Assembly: GCA_029204225.1 (NCBI GenBank) | Contig: CM055092.1 | Span: 16,266,715 to 16,330,714, forward strand | DNA from: Diphasiastrum complanatum | Lineage: Eukaryota > Streptophyta > Lycopodiopsida > Lycopodiales > Lycopodiaceae | Reading direction: 5' to 3' | Length of the DNA: 64,000 nucleotides | Shown here: piece by piece, positions 25,719 through 36,649 of the stretch | How positions within the stretch are numbered: the first letter of the stretch is position 1 | Layout: every line of letters starts with the position of its first letter | The notes under the pieces: model-generated | What the model saw: the letters and a program-made list of their open reading frames with translations, nothing else | The model's database searches: none | What the model was told of the DNA's origin: nothing | Made by a program: the position numbers and the translations under genes

Positions 25719-26345
25719 ATGGATTTTCAAAGTAAAGTCGGTCTTATCGTAGACAAGCTAAATGGATCCAATTATCATTTATGGAAATTTAAGATGAAGA
25801 CCTTGCTAACTGCCAATGAGTTGTGGGATGTTGTTATAGGTATCGAAGTGAAGTCTGAAGACGACACAGACGACTCAAAGTGGAAATCGGAGAATGGTAA
25901 AGCTTACGCGCTTATTATCCTGAATATATCATATACTTAGATTGGACATATAGTTGAAGCCAAAACTTCAAAAAACGTTTGGGACATCCTAAGCTCACTA
26001 TATGATGTGAGAGACGTAACTACCAAGTTACATCTTCAAAGAAAATTCTTCACACTCAAGATGTCGAATAATAATTCTCTTCAGAATCATATTAACCAAT
26101 TTGAGAATCTCTTGCAACAGACGGTTGTTGTCAGGTCAGTCATAAATTATCAAGATGCAATTATGACATTGCTTTCAAGCCTGCCCTCTACATATGAGAA
26201 CTGGATGATGATCATCATGACACACTCGGATTTAACTCTTACCAAAGTTATCGCTATGTTGCTACAAGAAGATAATCGAAGAAGTCAAAACGCTTGGCCT
26301 ACTTCTTCATCTCATGCTCTATATGTCAACAAGGGCTTGAAATGA
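25719..26345 (+). pseudogene. Copia family C gag, one stop, cut short
   Basis: From ATG 25719 the frame reads MDFQSKVGLIVDKLNG, SNYHLWKFKMKTLL, ELWDVVIGIE and ALIILNISYT, with a stop at 25938. The same frame then continues with TSKNVWDILSSLYD, KLHLQRKFFTLKM, LSSLPSTYENW and MTHSDLTLTKVIAMLLQED to about 26345. This is a Copia Gag core without its zinc knuckle. About 80 bp later it is cut by the A2 5' LTR. It is the best preserved family C gag in the window. Confidence 0.75.
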
Positions 26346-26423
26346 CAGAAGCGGAAAAACTCCAAGCAATCAAATTGAACTCAAGTATCACTATGTCAGA
26401 AGCAGAGTTCTCGACAAAGAGGT

Positions 26424-27047
26424 CAGATTGCTATTTTTTGTATATTTGGCAATTGAGGCCAATTTTCATATTAGACTTAGAGTTTGACTTTTCCAAGTTA
26501 AATAGTCTAGATTTCATCTAGATAAACACTTTTTTGAAAGTGTGGGAAAGTTGGTATTCGAGTTTGAGTAGATTCAAATTTAAAAGTTGGGTACATTGAA
26601 TCTAGACCCAAAAATAGTAAGGTTTACATTTTGGAGGGAAAGCCAAGTGGCCAAATAGGGTTTGGACCTGTTATAAAAGGATGTAACTCCTGGAGAAGCA
26701 GATCTTCTCTCTTATCTATCTCATTTCATACTTATACATGGTTCTTTTGGGTTCTACTATTCATTGGTGCACTATACTTGTGATTGCTTGCAATTCTATG
26801 TGTAGAATGATTATTAAATGTTATTTTTAGATCCACACGTGTGGAATACAGTAGATTGCTGGTTTTTTATGAACAACAACTTATTTTTATGTTTAGATTC
26901 AGTTTTGATCAAGTTCTATTAGATTTTGCATCTCATTTATAGAGTAGATGCTGATTTTTCTACATTGACAGGATTGTTGATTTGTTCTCTTTGTAACCCA
27001 TGATCAGTTTATGGATTTGGATCATCATTTATCTGGATTCTTTCACA
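26424..27047 (+). mobile_element. A2 5' LTR, 5' truncated
   Basis: Homologous to the A2 3' LTR and the A4 LTRs, ending TTTCACA next to the primer site. The missing start shows that the boundary at 26424 is a deletion junction and not an insertion site. Confidence 0.75.
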
Positions 27048-27660
27048 TGGTATCAGAGCTTGTGTTTTCAAGTTATGAAGGAGAAAATCATATGTATCAA
27101 TGATTTGGTGAAGATATCAAGGCTAGGGCATGCTAAAGAGGATTCTACACCAAAATTGAGTTTCTTGCATATGTAGAATGGATCTTTTGTAGATCAAAAC
27201 TATAAATAGGGTTATAATCTTGTTCAATTCTGATTTTTCATTTCACTTACCAGATTTGTCTGATTTTTGGATCATTAGAAAAGCTGAAGTGGTGGCTAAT
27301 AGATTGCATATCAAGTTTTTGGCATTTCCATGTAGAATTTGAACTAATCAATTTTTTTGTGATTTTGTCAAAACCCTAATTTTGATTGGATCTCTAGATA
27401 GTGAGGTTACAAAACTTCATTTGAGTGTCTTTCAATCTTAGGAAGTGGCAAGAGTCATTACATTGAGGATAGATCATAGGTTGATCAAGATTTCGCTATT
27501 CTATGTGTTGATTTGCTTGGTATAAGTGCTAGAAGAGAATTGAGTACTTTCAAATCTTTGTGATTTCTATTTGAAAATATTTGTTGTTGTTTAAAGGTGC
27601 ATTGAAACAGGTTGAAAGAGAAGATCAGGTCATTGCTACATCGCAACATCAAGTGGAGTC

Positions 27661-28254
27661 ATGTTGGAAACCAATGATAGGCTTATTTCAAGTAACTATT
27701 CATTGTGGAAAGTAAGGATGGAATCACTTCTTGCGATGAATGTTGTTTTGGATATTGTTGTAGGTTTGGAAGAGAGGCCAGCAACACAAAAAAATCAAGT
27801 GAGGTATGATAAGAGGGCCAAAAGGGCTCTACACATGATAAAGATGAATGTTACCAATGAGCTTCTCAAGGAAGTTGGTAAGTGTACTTCATCAAGTGAG
27901 GCTTGGGAAGCTTTGAAGAAGCTTTATGAGTCCAACTCTACTTCTAGAGTGTTGACTCTAAGAAGGCAAATCTTTTCTTGTTTGCAAAAGAGTGAAGAAA
28001 GTCCCAACACTTTTGTTTTGAGAGTAAAGGCATTGAATGATGAGTTAGCTTGCATTGATGAGAACATTAAGGAAGGAGAGCTTGTTCAAGTGATTCTTAA
28101 TGGTTTGTTGGATGCTCATTCTACCATTGTTCAAAGTTTAGCTATTCAAAAGACTTTTCCCAAGTTTAATGGATCTTCAAGAGATCTTGATCACTGAAGA
28201 ATATAGGCTTCAAGCAAGAGGTGGATCTGCATCGACTCTTCAAGAGGAGGCTAT
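27661..28254 (+). pseudogene. A2 gag, start codon lost
   Basis: The frame from 27661 encodes SNYSLWKVRMESLL, DKRAKRALHMIKMN, CTSSSEAWEALKKLYES and LNDELACIDE, as in A4 gag. The original initiator, eight codons upstream, has become ATC, and a frame break at about 28155 precedes the C-terminal part. The zinc knuckle and protease that should follow lie in the inverted segment. Confidence 0.75.
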
Positions 28255-28768
28255 GTACTTAGCAATTGACTCACACTAGTCAAATTCTTGGTAATAGATG
28301 GAAAAAACAAAACATCGTCCAAATGAGCATTCCTATTTGTAGAGAGAGAAATAGGAATTGTGCCAATCCCTTTGATTGCACACTCACCATCATTGGCCGT
28401 GTAGATCACCCTCTTGTCATCTCCATATGCCAACAAAGAAATGAAGTACTCTTTGTGAAAAGTCATGTGTGAACTTGCTCCACTATCAATCCACCATGGA
28501 TCTAGATCTCCATCATTAGCAAGCATACATGAAGACATCACAAAAGCATCATAATCATTGGAATTTTGAACATCCAAACATCCTCATCAAGAGTAAGATT
28601 ACCTTGCTTGTCTCCTTGATCTCTCTTCTTCTTGTAGCACTCACTTGCAAAGTGTCCTTTGATGCCACAATATAAGCACTTGAGCTTTGACCTATCGTTC
28701 TTTTTTGCCATTTGAAGAAGCCTCCCCTTGATCTTGCCCTTTAGACCACTTACTTTTGCTTTTGCCCT
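28255..28768 (-). pseudogene. Inverted zinc-knuckle/protease segment inside A2
   Basis: Read on the minus strand, this piece encodes the knuckle region, then MSSCMLANDGDLDPWWIDSGASSHMTF (two adjacent motifs, active site DSGA) and IGTIPISLSTN up to SVSQLL. That is the normal order for family A, but the strand is opposite to the flanking gag and integrase. The junctions fall at about 28255, after GGCTATGT, and about 28768, before GGTAAAAGACAA. The element was therefore inverted internally over about 514 bp. Protease cannot be made in register with Gag and Pol. Confidence 0.8.
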
Positions 28769-30092
28769 TCTTGATTGCAGGAGGTAAAAGACAAGCGAAG
28801 TTGTTCAAACTAGATGCTTGTGTTATAACTAGCCAAGTTAAATGTGTTGCAAGAGAGCAAATTTCTATTCAAAAGGTTTGGCACAAAAGGATGGGACACC
28901 TCAACTTCAAGTCATTGGAGGTAATGGCAAGGAAGAAGGTTGTGATTGGTCTTTCAAGTTCCTTAAGTGATGTCAAGCATGTTTGTGAGTCTTGTGCTTT
29001 GTCTAAGTCACATAGACTACCTTATACTAGATCTATATCTAGATCTACAAAGCCTTTTCAACTTGTACATTCGGATATTCATGGATTTACTACAACTAGC
29101 AATAGTGGAGCTAAGATGTATGTAACATTCATTGATGATTTTAGTAGATTTTGTTGGGTCTATCTCCTAAAGAATAAGGATGAAGTGTATGATGTATTTA
29201 TCAAGTTCAAGAATGCAAGGGAGAACCAATTTTTCACAAAGATCAAGTTCTTAAGGAGTGACAATGCTGGTGAGTACATATCTACCAAGTTCAAGGCCTT
29301 TTGTGTTAAGCATGGGATCAAGAGGGAGTATACAACACAAGGACCCCACAACAAAATGGAGTGGCTGAAAGGAAGAATAGGACTTTATGTGAAAGTGCTA
29401 AATCCATGAGGTTAATGCTAATCATCATAAACCATTTTGGGATCAAGCTTTGTTGTGTGCCAATTTCTTGTGCAATAGGCGGCCGAGTGCTATTTTGGAT
29501 GGAAGGACACCTTTTGAGATGCTATTTAAGAAGAGACCGAGTGTCAAATTTCTAAGAACTTTTGGATGCACATGCTATGTCAACATTACTCTTGATGATA
29601 GGACCAAGGAGGATCCATCTTCAAGGAAAGGTATTTTTGTTGGATATAGTGAGGTGAGTAAAGCCTACAAGGTTTACATTCCTTCTACTAACAAAGTGAT
29701 TGTTGGTAGAGATGTCATTTTTTATGAGGGGAACATTCCAAAAGTATCTTCGAGCATTATTGATAAAGGTGTGGATGGATCTAACATTGCTGATGTTGAT
29801 GTAAAGGATCCTACTTTAGATGGTGATGATGATGGACCTTCATCAAGTCAAAGGCCAAGGAGAACATCAAGGGAAAGACAAGTACCTTCAAGGCTCACAT
29901 ATGATAAAAAGGGTAAGCAAGTAGTTTCTAGAAATTATGTTGCTTTCCTAACCTCTTTTGATGAACCTACAAGTGTAGATGAAGCAACGAAAGAAGAGGA
30001 GTGGATCCAGGCAATGGATCTTGAGTATCAAACTCTTATGAAGAATGGAACATGGAGATTGGTGGAGTTACCTAAGGACAAAAAAGCTATTG
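28769..30092 (+). pseudogene. A2 integrase
   Basis: The plus strand encodes KLFKLDACVI, the zinc region KRMGHLNFKS and CESCALSKSHRLPY, the core FIDDFSRFCWVYLL and SDNAGEYIS, then after a frame break near 29340 MAERKNRTLCES, the C-terminal NFLCNRRPSAIL and GCTCYVNITLDDRTKED, and the linker DVDVKDPTLDGDDDGPSSSQ. It ends in RT-start-like LVELPKDKKAIGC. The core Asp, Asp and Glu positions are present, but GEYIS is preceded by DNAG in place of DNGG. Frameshifts near 29340 and 29410 make it defective. Confidence 0.8.
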
Positions 30093-30752
30093 GATGTTTT
30101 CATAACTTTACAGAAAGTAATGAAAAAAAAAAAATTGTTCAATGACTTTGATGGTCAAGTTGATGATCAAGAGGTTGATCTCAAAGGACTTCAACAAGGT
30201 AAAAAGGAACTTGGCAGTTTGGAGCTAGTCAAGAGCATCAAAAGAGAGCCAATTGGCAAAGACGTTATAGATCTATTTTTCCAGGTTATTGAAGACTCAA
30301 TTAAGGTCAAAGGAACATAAAAAAAATGCTGTTCAAGTTTACTTTACTTGTTCTATCTCATGTTTCAGCATTTTCGTGTGGATGTGTGCGAATTGTCAAG
30401 ATATTAATAAAACTAGCTACATTGGTGAGCATCATTTTGATGTTGGATTTGTACTAGCATTATTGGCTGGTTTTTTTGGTGGAAATGAAGCTAATGGAGG
30501 TTCATTATGTCACTCATTCATGGTCAAGTCATGAAATGATGATGGCATCTTATGGCAAGATGGAGATGGAGGCTCATTCACGGAGTTTCATGGTGGATAC
30601 ATGGCAATATAGGACAAAGAGGAGGAGACATGCAAGCAAATGTTGATCACTCACATTTATGGTTTGTTTGTTGTATTTTTTCAAAGAGTTCAAAGTTGAT
30701 AGCATGGAGGAATTATCTCATTTACATTCTATGTCATATTGAAATGATATGT
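30093..30752 (+). other. Foreign sequence replacing RT in A2
   Basis: After KKAIGC the Copia RT homology stops. The next 660 bp align with the A4 minus strand over LFNDFDGQVDDQEVDLK, LELVKSIK, TSYIGEHHFDVGFVLALLA and EVDHSHL-like blocks, in frames broken by several stops and an A12 run at 30124. No RT motif is present. Homology to Copia RNase H resumes at HFVREQV (30753). I do not recognise the inserted sequence; it could be captured host transcript or another element. Confidence 0.65.
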
Positions 30753-30915
30753 CAACATTTTGTGAGAGAGCAAGTCATTGCAAAGGAGGTGTAGCTTCAA
30801 CATGTGTCTTCAAGGGAATGTGTAGCTGATATCTTCACCAAAGCATTGGGAAAAGACTTGTTCATGAATCACAAAACTTCAATTGGACTATTATCGAAGT
30901 CTATGTTAAAACTAG
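30753..30915 (+). pseudogene. A2 RNase H tail
   Basis: Encodes QHFVREQVIAKEV, a stop where A4 has Glu, then LQHVSSRECVADIFTKALGK, the C-terminal end of Copia RNase H. All catalytic parts of RNase H are missing. Confidence 0.75.
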
Positions 30916-30927
30916 TTGAAGAGGGAG

Positions 30928-31531
30928 TGTGAAAGATTTCAACTAGTTTAGTCAAAAATGCTATTTTTTTGTATATTTGGCAATTGAGGCCAGTTTTTAT
31001 ATTAGACTTAGAGTGTATTTAAATAGACACTTTTTGAAAGTGTGGGAAAGTTGGAAGTTGAGTTTGAGTACATTCATATTTAAAAGTTGGGTACATTGAA
31101 TCTAGACTCAAAAATAGTAGGATTTACATTTTGGAGGGAAAGCCAAGTGGCCAAATAGGATTTGGACCTGCTATAAAAGAATGTAACTCCTGGAGAATCA
31201 TATCTTCTCTCTTCTCTATCTCATTTCATGCTTATACATGGTTCTCTTGGGCTATCCATTGGTGCACTATACTTGTGATTGCTTGCAATCCTATGTGTAG
31301 AATGATCATTAAATGTTATTTTTAGATCCACACATGTGAAATACAATAGTTTTTTGGTTTTTTATGGACAACAACTTCTTTTTATATTTTGATCAAGTTC
31401 TATTAGAGTTTGCATCTCATTTATAGAATAGATGCTGATTTTTCTACATTGGCAGGATTGTTAATATGTTCTCTTTCTAACCCAAGATCAGTTTATGGAT
31501 TTGGATCATCATTGATCTGAATTATTTCATA
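30928..31531 (+). mobile_element. A2 3' LTR
   Basis: It begins TGTGAAAGATTTC right after the purine tract and ends TTTCATA, a single change from TTTCACA. It is homologous to the 5' copy and shorter than the A4 LTRs (604 vs 652 bp). Copy A3 starts within a few bases of its end. Confidence 0.75.
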
Positions 31532-31535
31532 GTAT

Positions 31536-33395
31536 TCATCTTCAAGAAAAGGTATATTTGTTGGATATAGTGAGGTGAGTAAAGCCTATAAGGTTTACAT
31601 TCCTACTACTAATAAGGTGATTATTAGTAGAGATGTCATTTTTTATGAGGGGAACATTCTAAAAGTAGCTTCAAGTACTATTGATGTTGATGATGTGGAT
31701 GGATCTAATAATCTTGATGATGATGTTATGGATCTTACTTTGGATGGTGATGATGAAGGACCTTCATCAAGTCAAAAAACCAAGGAGGACATCAAGGGAA
31801 AGACAAACACCTTTAAGGCTCACATTTGATGAGAAAGGTAAGCAAGTTGTTGGAGGTACAAACTATGCTTTCCTAACCTCTTTTGATGAACCATGTGTAA
31901 ATGAAGCAAGGAACAAAGAGGAGTGGATCCAAGCAATGGATCTTGAGTATTAACCTCTTATGAATAACAATACATGGAGATTGGTGAAGTTACCTAAGGA
32001 CAAGAAAGCTATTGGATGCAAATGGATCTTCAAGATGAAGACTAACCAAGATGGATCTATCAATAAGCATAAGACAAGCTTGGTGGCAAAAGGATATGCT
32101 CAAGAACATGGTATTGACTATGATGAAACCTTTGCACCCATGGCAGCGAGGGTAAGCATTCGGATCATCATTTATCTTGCTACTCTTTTTGGATGGGATC
32201 TATGGCAAATGGACATCACAAATGCATTCTTGAATGGTGATCTTGAGGAAGAAGTGTACATAGAGCAACCCGAGAGCTAAATTTTATCTACAAAGCCAAA
32301 TCATGTTTGTCTTCTCCAAAAGAGTTTGTATGGTCTTAAGCAAGCACCAAGGAGTTGGTATGCTAAGCTTAACACATTTTTACTCTCTCAAAATTTTGTT
32401 ATGAGTGAGTATGATCATTCACTTTATTATAGGTTTGCTGGAAATGATGTTACTATTTTGCTAATCTATGTGGATGATATCATCTTGAGTGGAGGTAAAA
32501 ACCAAGATGTTGATGATAGCAAGAGTGCTCTCAAGAAGGAGTTTGAGGTGCATGATCTTTGTCATTTGCACTACATCTTAGAAATAGAAGTGATTAGGAC
32601 TTCTCAATCTATTTAATTTGTCAAGAGAAGTATGCTAATTCTATTCTAAGTAGATTTCATATGGTGGATGCAAGATCTTGTGGTACACCTATGGAGTCAA
32701 ATGTAAAGCTAACTATAAGAGGTAATGAAAGATCCTTCGAGGACATTACTCTCTATAGAAAGATAGTTGGTTCACTTATATATCTAATCATCACAAGACC
32801 ATATCTAAGATATTGTGTTGGTAGATTAATCCAATTTGTGCAAGATCCTAGTGAGGAGCATTGGAATCTAGGGAAGAGAGTTTTGAGATACATCAAGGGA
32901 ACTCAAGATTTTGGCATATTGTATGAGGGATCATCACCTAACTTGTATGATTTTTCAGATTCGGACTTTTTTGAAGATCAAATAGATAGAAAATCCATAA
33001 GTGCACATTGTATTTTCATAGGTGATGGAGCTATATCATGGATGTCGAAGAAACAAGCCACTATCTCATTGTCATCTAGTGAGGCCGAGTACAAAGCCCT
33101 TACTCATTGCACAAAGGAGATGTTATGGATCAAGAGGATGGTAAGTGATCTTCACTTTCTGGATTTTTCAGAGAGCCCAATCATCTTTTGTGACAACCAA
33201 TCAGCCCAAAAGTTGGCAAGAAATCCTATTTTTCATGCTAGGAGCAAGCATATTGAGGTGGCATATCACTTTGTGAGAGAACAAGTCATGGCAAAGGAGG
33301 TGGAGCTTCAACATGTGTCTTCAAAGGAATGTGTAGCTGATATCTTCACCAAAGCACTTGGAAAAGACTTGTTTAATCATAAGACTTCACTTATC
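31536..33395 (+). pseudogene. Copia family A copy A3: integrase end, RT, RNase H
   Basis: The plus strand encodes the integrase C-terminus (SSRKGIFVGYSEVSKAYKVY), the linker DLTLDGDDEGPSSSQ, then RT: GCKWIFKMKTNQDGSINKHK, LVAKGYAQEHGIDYDETFAP, MDITNAFLNGDLEEEVYIEQP, SLYGLKQAPRSWY and the catalytic LLIYVDDIIL near 32461-32490. RNase H follows: RYIKGTQDFGILYEGS, SDSDFFEDQIDRKS, LSSSEAEYKAL and CVADIFTKALGKDLF. Stops or shifts lie near 31785, 31953, 32278 and 32614. RNase H 'DSDFF' replaces the usual DSDYAGD. It is the only family A copy in the window with RT. Confidence 0.85.
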
Positions 33396-33655
33396 CCATT
33401 TGGAAAGTGAGAATGGAATCACTCCTAGTGATCCATGACCTCTTTGACATAGTTCTAAGAGTTGAGGAAGAGCCTCAAGCTGTCCAAGAACAAACCAAAT
33501 ACAAGAAGAGAGCAAGATTTGCTCTACATTGCATAAAGTTGAATGTATGCAATGACCTCTTGAAGGAGGTGTCTTCTTGTGCCTCATCAAAAGAGGCTTG
33601 GGATTCATTAAATAGTATCTATGAATCCAATAACACTTCAAGAGTCGTGAACTTG
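33396..33655 (+). pseudogene. Gag fragment of a further Copia family
   Basis: Directly behind the A3 RNase H end, the frame reads WKVRMESLLVIHDLFDIVLRV, YKKRARFALHCIKLN, CNDLLKEVSSCASSKEAW and NSIYESNNTSRVVNL. It is a Copia Gag core related to but distinct from family A gag. RNase H of A3 runs into this gag without LTR sequence between them, so a deletion or recombination joined two elements. Confidence 0.75.
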
Positions 33656-34145
33656 GGCCTCAAACTTATTTATTTACAACTAGGGTCCAAGTCACTAGAA
33701 CACAACTTAAACTATTTAACTAGTGTGCTCATTGGGTTGGGCTTACTCATGCAGGATGCCAGTGCCCTCGCACTTATTACCCTACTTACAATGTACTGTG
33801 GCGGGGCCCACTAGGCAAGGCTTGGCCAACAGTATTTCAAATGGTGGGACCCACTTGTTCATTATTGTGTAGGAAATACCCGCAATAGGGTCCAAGGCCC
33901 AAAGTAGTGCCACTCCCTCGGCACTAGGCTGCAACTGTCGTGAAAGGATGCTGTTGTCGGTTCTTTTATTGATGAGACATGGCGTGTATTGAAATGAAGA
34001 TCTGAACATGAGAAGCAACTCAAGTTTGCCCCTATATATAGTGGAGAGGAGGGGCCTTGGCCTCAAAATCCTATTGGCCCATTTCTACCTCCCTAACTAT
34101 TCAAACTTAATAAAGAGTGGGAACCCATTCAAAATTGGAGGGAAC
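33650..34145 (-). mobile_element. Gypsy LTR relic, inner part, interrupted by A4
   Basis: The minus strand carries GGGCCAATAGG, GAGGCCAAGGCCC and a TATA-like CTATATATAG (34035-34044), as in the LTR at 22160. The remaining outer part lies at 40190-40426 on the far side of A4. The last 5 bases before A4, GGAAC at 34141-34145, are the A4 target duplication. Confidence 0.6.
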
Positions 34146-34797
34146 TGTGAAGAATTTTAGATCATTCAAGATCCAATCCAAGTCCCAAATCTTTGGTTAC
34201 AATAAGGAGCAGACCAACAATCCTGCCAATGTAGAAAAATTAGCATCTACATACAAAATGAGATACAAACTCTAAGAGATATTGATCAAACATGAACCAA
34301 AACATAAAATATGTTTTCTGTCCGTACAATTACAGTACCCTACTGTATTTCACACGTGTATAACCGAAAATAGCAATAAATGATCATTCTACACATAGAA
34401 TTGCAAGATAACACCAAGATAGTGCACCAATGAGTAGTAGAACCCAAAGAGAACCATGTATAATGATGAAATGAGAGAGAGAAGAGAGAAGATGACTCTC
34501 TCCACGAGTTACATCCTTTTATACCAGGTCCAAACCCTATTTGGCCACTTGGCTTTCCCACCAAAATGCTAACCCTACCAATTTTGGGTCTAGATTCAAT
34601 GTACCCAACTTATTCAAATTGAATCTACTCAAACTCGCATTCTATCTTTACCACACTTTCAAAAAGTGTTTATTCAAATGAAATTTAGACTAATGAGCTT
34701 TAAAAAGTCAACCTCTAAGTCTAAAACAAGTTTTGGCCTCAATATGCCAAATATGGAAATATTGCAAAATGTGATAAAACTAGTTGAATCTTTCACA
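34146..34797 (-). mobile_element. A4 3' LTR
   Basis: 652 bp, TGTGAAGAAT to GAATCTTTCACA on the + strand. It is AT-richer than its partner at nearly every difference (C-to-T or G-to-A), as expected from decay of methylated cytosines. Confidence 0.9.
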
Positions 34798-34807
34798 CTC
34801 CCTCTTC
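34798..34807 (-). promoter_or_regulatory. A4 polypurine tract
   Basis: GAAGAGGGAG on the element strand, directly inside the 3' LTR; A2 has the same ten bases at 30918-30927. Confidence 0.8.
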
Positions 34808-34850
34808 AACTAGTTTTAGCATAGACTTTGATAATACTCCAAGTGAAGTC

Positions 34851-35354
34851 CTATGCTTCATGAACAAGTCTTTTTCCCAATTCTTTGGTGAAGATATCAG
34901 CTACACATTCCCTTGAAGACACATGTTGAAGCTCCACCTCCTTTGCAATGACTTGCTCCCTCACAAAATGATATTGTATCTCAATATGCTTGCTCCTAAC
35001 ATGAAAGATAGGATTGGATGCCATTCTTTGGGCTGATTGATTGTCACAAAAGATGATTGGGCTCTCTAAAAAATCCAGCAAGTGAAGATCCTTGATCATC
35101 CTCTTGATCCATACCATCTCCTTTGTGCAATGTGTAAGAGCTTTGTACTCGGCCTCACTAGATGACAATGAGATAGTGGCTTGTTTCTTTGACATCCATG
35201 ATATAGCTCCATCACCTATGAAAATACAATAAGCACTAATGGATTTCCTATCCATTACATCTCCAGCATAGTCCGAATCTGAAAATCCAAAAAGATTAGG
35301 TGATGATCCCTCATACAATATGCCAAAATCTCGAGTTCCAATGATGTACCTCAA
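34851..35354 (-). pseudogene. A4 RNase H, about 167 codons
   Basis: The minus strand encodes RYIIGTRDFGILYEGS, FSDSDYAGDVMDRKSISAY (first catalytic Asp in SDSD), SMSKKQATISLSSSEAEYKAL-type motif with the catalytic Glu, FCDNQSAQRMA with the third acidic residue, and CVADIFTKELGK. The frame is intact, although ILYEGSS is now preceded by foreign sequence and not by RT. RNase H would digest RNA in RNA-DNA hybrids. Whether this orphan domain is translated is unknown. Confidence 0.8.
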
Positions 35355-35384
35355 AACTTGCTTTCCTAGCTTCCAATGCTCCTA

Positions 35385-36544
35385 GCATAGTTTTTGCCAA
35401 TAGAACTTTGATCCATCATAAGAATGATCTTCTTCCTAAGAATAGATCTCCTTTCAATGATCATGTAATGATCAAAATAGAAACAACCATAACTGATATA
35501 GAGAATAGTGTCCACTTGGGATGCTTCACTATTTCTTACATCAATTTTACATGTAAAAATGTGACTAGAACATGAAGAATCAAATAGAATGTAAATGAAA
35601 TGATTCCACCATGCTTCCAACTCTGAACTCTCTGAAAAAATACAGCAAACAAACAATAAATGTGAGTGATCAACTTCTGCTTGCATGTCTTCTCCTCCTT
35701 TGTCCTTTGTTGCCTTGTATCCACCATGATACTCCATGAATGAGCTTCCATCTTCATCTTGCCACAAGAAACCATCAAACCTTGGAAATCCATGAGTAGG
35801 TGACTACATAAATGATGCAAATCCAGAACCACATGACTCCATAAACCAAGTAGTTTGCACTAGTCCATCTTCAAGATCTACTTGACACAAGAAAATGATT
35901 ATGAATTCACCAAAAATTGACAATCTCCAAGTATTGGCACCAAGTAGCTCAACACTTGAGAACTTAGCCATGGATGAGTGACATAATGAACCTACAATAG
36001 CTTCATTTCCATCAGCAAAATCAGCCAAGAATGCTAGTACAAATCCAACATCAAAACAATGCTCACCAATGTAGCTAGTTTTACCATATATTGACAATTT
36101 GCACACATCCACATGAAATTGCTCAAACATGAGATAGAACAAGTAAAGTAAACTTGAACAACACTTCCTTGCTGCTCCTTTGACCTTACTTGAGTCTTCA
36201 ATATGCTGCAAAAATAGATCCATAACACCTTTGCCAATTACCTCTCCTTTGATGTTCTTGACTAGCTCCAAATTGCCAACTTCCCTTTTGACTAGTTGAA
36301 GCGCTTTGAGATCAACCTCTTGATCTTCAACTTGACCATCAAAGTCATTGAACAAAATTTGTTTTCCAGATCCATTACTTGCTTCTACAGCAAGATAACA
36401 TCCATCCACTTGCATAGCTCCATGTATACAAGAAGATCCTCCAAAAGATGTTCCACTCTTCATAAGAGCTTGATACTCAAGATCCATTGCCTGGATCCAC
36501 TCCTCTTCTTTCCTTGTTTGATCTACACTTGTAGGATCATCCAA
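35385..36544 (-). CDS. A4 frame over the RT-replacing sequence (integrase-RT linker plus foreign protein)
   Basis: A 246-codon frame (36544-35804) begins with the Copia linker (EEEWIQAMDLEYQALMKSGT) and then leaves the family: GGSSCIHGAMQVDGCY, SGKQILFNDFDGQVEDQE, SYIGEHCFDVGFVLAFLA and EDGLVQTTWFMESCGSG. After a stop near 35804, a further frame continues with GFLWQDEDGSSFMEYHGGY, EVDHSHLLFVCC and WWNHFIYILF to about 35385. No RT motif (such as YVDD) is present. The first frame is fused in phase with Copia sequence, so a chimeric product is possible. I cannot identify the foreign part; the same sequence occurs in A2. Confidence 0.6.
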
Positions 36545-36649
36545 AGAGGTTAGGAAAGCAACATAATTTCCAGAAACTACTTGCTTACCCTTTTGATCAT
36601 ATGTGAGCCTTGAAGGTACTTGTCTTTCTCTTGATGTTCTCCTTGGCTT

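Larger units (their letters stand above)
26424..31531 (+). mobile_element. Copia family A copy A2 with inversion and replaced RT
   Basis: Order on the plus strand: 5' LTR lacking its first 35 or so bases (26424-27047), primer site TGGTATCAGAGC (27048-27059), gag (27661-28254), an inverted segment (28255-28768), integrase (28769-30092), foreign sequence where RT should be (30093-30752), a short RNase H tail (30753-30915), purine tract GAAGAGGGAG (30918-30927) and a 3' LTR (30928-31531). No target duplication can be tested because the 5' end is truncated. Confidence 0.8.
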
